The notes under the pieces were generated by a model, which was given only the letters and a program-made list of their open reading frames with translations, was not told where the DNA came from and ran no database searches. Below are positions 61,817 through 64,000 of a DNA stretch of 64,000 bases, piece after piece. Each line of letters starts with the position of its first letter. Position 1 is the stretch's first letter. This DNA is from Mesorhizobium helmanticense (GTDB lineage Bacteria > Pseudomonadota > Alphaproteobacteria > Rhizobiales > Rhizobiaceae): the NCBI RefSeq assembly GCF_003034915.1, contig NZ_PZJX01000057.1, positions 56,050 to 120,049 of the forward strand, given 5' to 3'. Both the position numbers and the translations under genes were made by a program.

Positions 61817-63844
61817 TCACACCGCGATCCTCGGCCTTCCCGATGCCACCGCCACGACATGCGCCTCGATGAACATGCGCTGTCCCTCGACGGTGGAGAC
61901 GCGGAACTCGCTGGCGATTTCGATCTCGGCGCTGTCGGTGCCGGCATCCCTGGCCCGCCCGGCGGCGAGCGCGCGCACATCGGCCTCGGCGGCCGCGATC
62001 GCCGCAGCCTCGTCGAGAAAATCGCGCACTGTCTCCCCGGACGAAACGCGGAACAGCCCTTCCTTGGGCTGGCTTACGCGGGCCTCGGCCGAAACGCGGA
62101 CCTGGCCGACGACAGCGCCGAGCGCGTTGGCGACGTCGGTATCCTCCGGCACGACGCAGTCGTTGCCGACCAGCTCGGCCAACCCGGCATAGTGCAGCGG
62201 CGCCGAGGCGCCGAGGCCGATGACCGGGCGGTCGAGCGCGACGCTGAGCCGGGCGATGCCGGGGTGAGCATCGACGGCGCGCTGCACCAGCGCATGCGCC
62301 ACGGTGGCGGCGCCGTCCAGCCCGTCCTCAGCGAAAGCGGTTTCGAGGATATATTCGGCCGACCAGCGCGTCAGCGTCAGCAGCACGCGTTCCGAGATCG
62401 CCTCCGGCGTGGCGGCAATGAACTGGCCGCGGCCGTCGCGCTTGCGGGCGAACAGCTCGGCGCCGAGCCGGGCGGTTGCCGCATCCCAGTTGGCCTGCTT
62501 GCCCAGCACATGGGCGGCATCCGAAGGGGTAAAGCCTGAAATATGCACCAGGCCGCGCGACACCAGCCGGTTCAAGGTGGCGTTCTGGGCGTTCGAGGTG
62601 AGCAGCCTGTCCAGCGCCAGCGGCACGCTGCCGATCGTCTCGTAGAGCCTCGCTTCCGGGGCGGTGAGGCCGGCGGCCAGCCGCTCCGGCACGCCGGTGC
62701 GCACGGCGAAGCGGCCATCCATGCGGCCGGGGTTCGGCGCGCGCAGCTGGCGCTCCAATTCCGATGTGACGGCCTCGCCATGCACCATGCCGGCCAGCGC
62801 CAGCGGCACCAGGCGGCGCGGGCCGAGCAGGATTTTCGGGTTGAGCGCGCCGTCCTCCAGCGCCACTTCGGAATCGCCGCCCAGCCCGAAGGTGCGCATG
62901 GCCACCGCCTCGACCATGGTGCGGAAGCCGCCGACGGTGGCGCCTTCCGGATCGAGCCTGGGGCGGCCCTGATCTAGCACGGCGACGTCGGTGGTGGTGC
63001 CGCCGATGTCGGACACCACCGCATTGTCGAGCCCAGTCATGTGGCGGGCGCCGACCAGGCTGGCTGCGGGGCCTGAAAGGATGGTCTCGATCGGCCGCTG
63101 GCGGGCAAAGGCGGCCGACACCAGCGCGCCGTCGCCGCGCACCACCATCAGCGGGGCTGCAATCTTGCGGGCGGCCAAAAACCCTTCGGTCGCCGCCACC
63201 AGCCGGTCGATCATCGAGATCAGCCGGGCGTTGAGCAGCGTGGTGAGCGCCCGGCGCGGGCCGCCGAGCTTGGCCGACAGTTCGTGGCTGGCGGTGACCG
63301 GCAGGCCGGTCTTTTCGCGGATCAATTCGCGAGCCGCGATCTCATGCGCCGGGTTGCGAGTAGCAAAGTAGGCGCAGACGGCAAAGCCGGACACCGAGGC
63401 GCCGAGCTCCGGCAGTGCTGCCTCCAGCCCGGCGAGGTCGAGCTTGGCCGCATTGCCGTGGACATCATGGCCGCCGGGGCAGAACACGACCGGGTCGGTG
63501 CCGAGTGCCGCCTTCAGCCCGTCGCGGGCAAGATCGCCCTCGGAAAAGCCGATCATCACCAGCGCGACGCGCCCGCCCTGCCCCTCGACCAGCGCGTTGG
63601 TGGCGAGCGTCGTCGACATCGACACCAGTTTGATCGCCGCCGGATCGGTGGCGGATTTCTCCAGCACCGCATCGACCGCGCCGGATATGCCGACCGCGAG
63701 GTCATGGCGCGTGGTCAGCGCCTTGGCCTTGGCCAGCACCTTGCCCTGGGGACCGCCAGCTTCCGACCACAGCACGGCGTCGGTGTAGGTGCCGCCGGTG
63801 TCGATGCCGAGGAACAAAGGCGAGGATTTGGTCTTGGCGGTCAT
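61817..63844 (-). CDS. Hydantoinase/oxoprolinase family protein (HyuA type)
   Basis: A 675-residue acetone-carboxylase/N-methylhydantoinase-A type subunit. FLGIDTGGTYTDAVLW is the N-terminal phosphate-binding motif, SDIGGTTTDVAVLDQG the second, and GLGASAPLHYAGLAEL near the end completes the ATPase-type fold. Start 63844 at MTAKTKSS. HyuA proteins usually act with HyuB; no hyuB partner is in the window, downstream of it being the repeat and glcB. The substrate (5-oxoproline, hydantoin) is undefined. Confidence 0.9.
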   Translation of the reverse strand: MTAKTKSSPLFLGIDTGGTYTDAVLWSEAGGPQGKVLAKAKALTTRHDLAVGISGAVDAVLEKSATDPAAIKLVSMSTTLATNALVEGQGGRVALVMIGFSEGDLARDGLKAALGTDPVVFCPGGHDVHGNAAKLDLAGLEAALPELGASVSGFAVCAYFATRNPAHEIAARELIREKTGLPVTASHELSAKLGGPRRALTTLLNARLISMIDRLVAATEGFLAARKIAAPLMVVRGDGALVSAAFARQRPIETILSGPAASLVGARHMTGLDNAVVSDIGGTTTDVAVLDQGRPRLDPEGATVGGFRTMVEAVAMRTFGLGGDSEVALEDGALNPKILLGPRRLVPLALAGMVHGEAVTSELERQLRAPNPGRMDGRFAVRTGVPERLAAGLTAPEARLYETIGSVPLALDRLLTSNAQNATLNRLVSRGLVHISGFTPSDAAHVLGKQANWDAATARLGAELFARKRDGRGQFIAATPEAISERVLLTLTRWSAEYILETAFAEDGLDGAATVAHALVQRAVDAHPGIARLSVALDRPVIGLGASAPLHYAGLAELVGNDCVVPEDTDVANALGAVVGQVRVSAEARVSQPKEGLFRVSSGETVRDFLDEAAAIAAAEADVRALAAGRARDAGTDSAEIEIASEFRVSTVEGQRMFIEAHVVAVASGRPRIAV

Positions 63845-64000
63845 TGGCGGGTCCGGCGAATTTCGTCTCCGCCCCTTAGCCGATACGGAACGGCGGATAA
63901 AGCCGCGAGCGCTGGGCCACGATGGAGAGTTAGGAAGGCTCGCCCAATGTTGGAGGGACAGCACCCCCCTCTGTCCTGCCGGACATCTCCCCCGCAAGGG
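63845..64000. other. Window edge, no gene supported
   Basis: An open minus-strand frame continues upstream of HyuA, but its sequence is Arg/Pro-rich and not conserved-looking. The last 40 bases (from about 63960) look like the beginning of another intergenic repeat (CCCCCTCTGTCCTGCCGGAC...), cut by the window end. Confidence 0.5.

Overview
The window is 64 kb of GC-rich chromosome from an alphaproteobacterium of the order Rhizobiales, most like Mesorhizobium. The case rests on recognisable protein families (DnaK/DnaJ, PmtA, PyrF, GshB, MatA/MatB, malate synthase G), ribose-type ABC transporters set beside chains of oxidoreductases, and several dispersed palindromic intergenic repeats of the rhizobial kind. 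The assignment is from memory of these families, not a database search. No rRNA, tRNA, CRISPR array, insertion sequence or phage gene was seen.

Layout. (1) 0.2-4.8 kb: a sugar ABC transporter (binding protein, double ATPase, one permease) and an SDR dehydrogenase on the plus strand. (2) 4.8-11.9 kb, minus strand: a probable six-gene operon for an E1alpha/E1beta/E2 2-oxoacid dehydrogenase, an M24 (creatinase/aminopeptidase-fold) protein with an altered metal site, a COG0523/CobW metallochaperone with a His-rich loop, and a beta-hydroxyacid dehydrogenase. It is followed by an orphan antitoxin-like ORF. (3) 12.4-14.1 kb: a divergent gene whose product joins an N-terminal winged helix to a complete family-1 solute-binding-protein domain without a signal peptide, so apparently a cytoplasmic sensor-regulator. 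(4) 14.4-26.7 kb: a second sugar ABC transporter with two permeases, then three SDRs, two Zn-type alcohol dehydrogenases, a Gfo/Idh/MocA oxidoreductase, an ABM-domain protein, a cupin and an Old Yellow Enzyme. This looks like a carbohydrate or polyol catabolic island of unknown substrate.

(5) 26.7-36.3 kb: malonyl-CoA synthetase and decarboxylase (matB, matA), an SDR, a GntR/FCD regulator, a second MocA-type oxidoreductase, a YciI protein, and a plus-strand FAH-hydrolase / intradiol dioxygenase / amidohydrolase operon. The two divergent promoter regions here (29.9 and 33.05 kb) share an 11-bp element and probably form one regulon. (6) 36.3-42.8 kb: rpe, then two translationally coupled exported proteins (a 650-residue beta-propeller-like protein and a 1221-residue DUF11 / Cys-rich-repeat protein) that share a roughly 70-residue module.

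(7) 43.2-64 kb: housekeeping and mixed genes. These are dnaK (RpoH-like promoter) and dnaJ, pmtA, an FMN reductase, pyrF, a DUF1330 gene, an LtrA-type membrane protein, an ATP-grasp protein, and a four-gene De Ley-Doudoroff-like operon (SDR, dgoK, dgoA, SMP-30) with every junction overlapping by 4 bp. A GGDEF/EAL protein, gshB, comM, glcB and a hyuA-type hydantoinase/oxoprolinase complete the window.

The most interesting signal is the regulator at 12.4 kb together with TTCTCA-N3-TGAGAA-type inverted repeats. Two lie in its divergent promoter region, and related sites lie before the second ABC operon, the Old Yellow Enzyme gene and possibly the first ABC operon.
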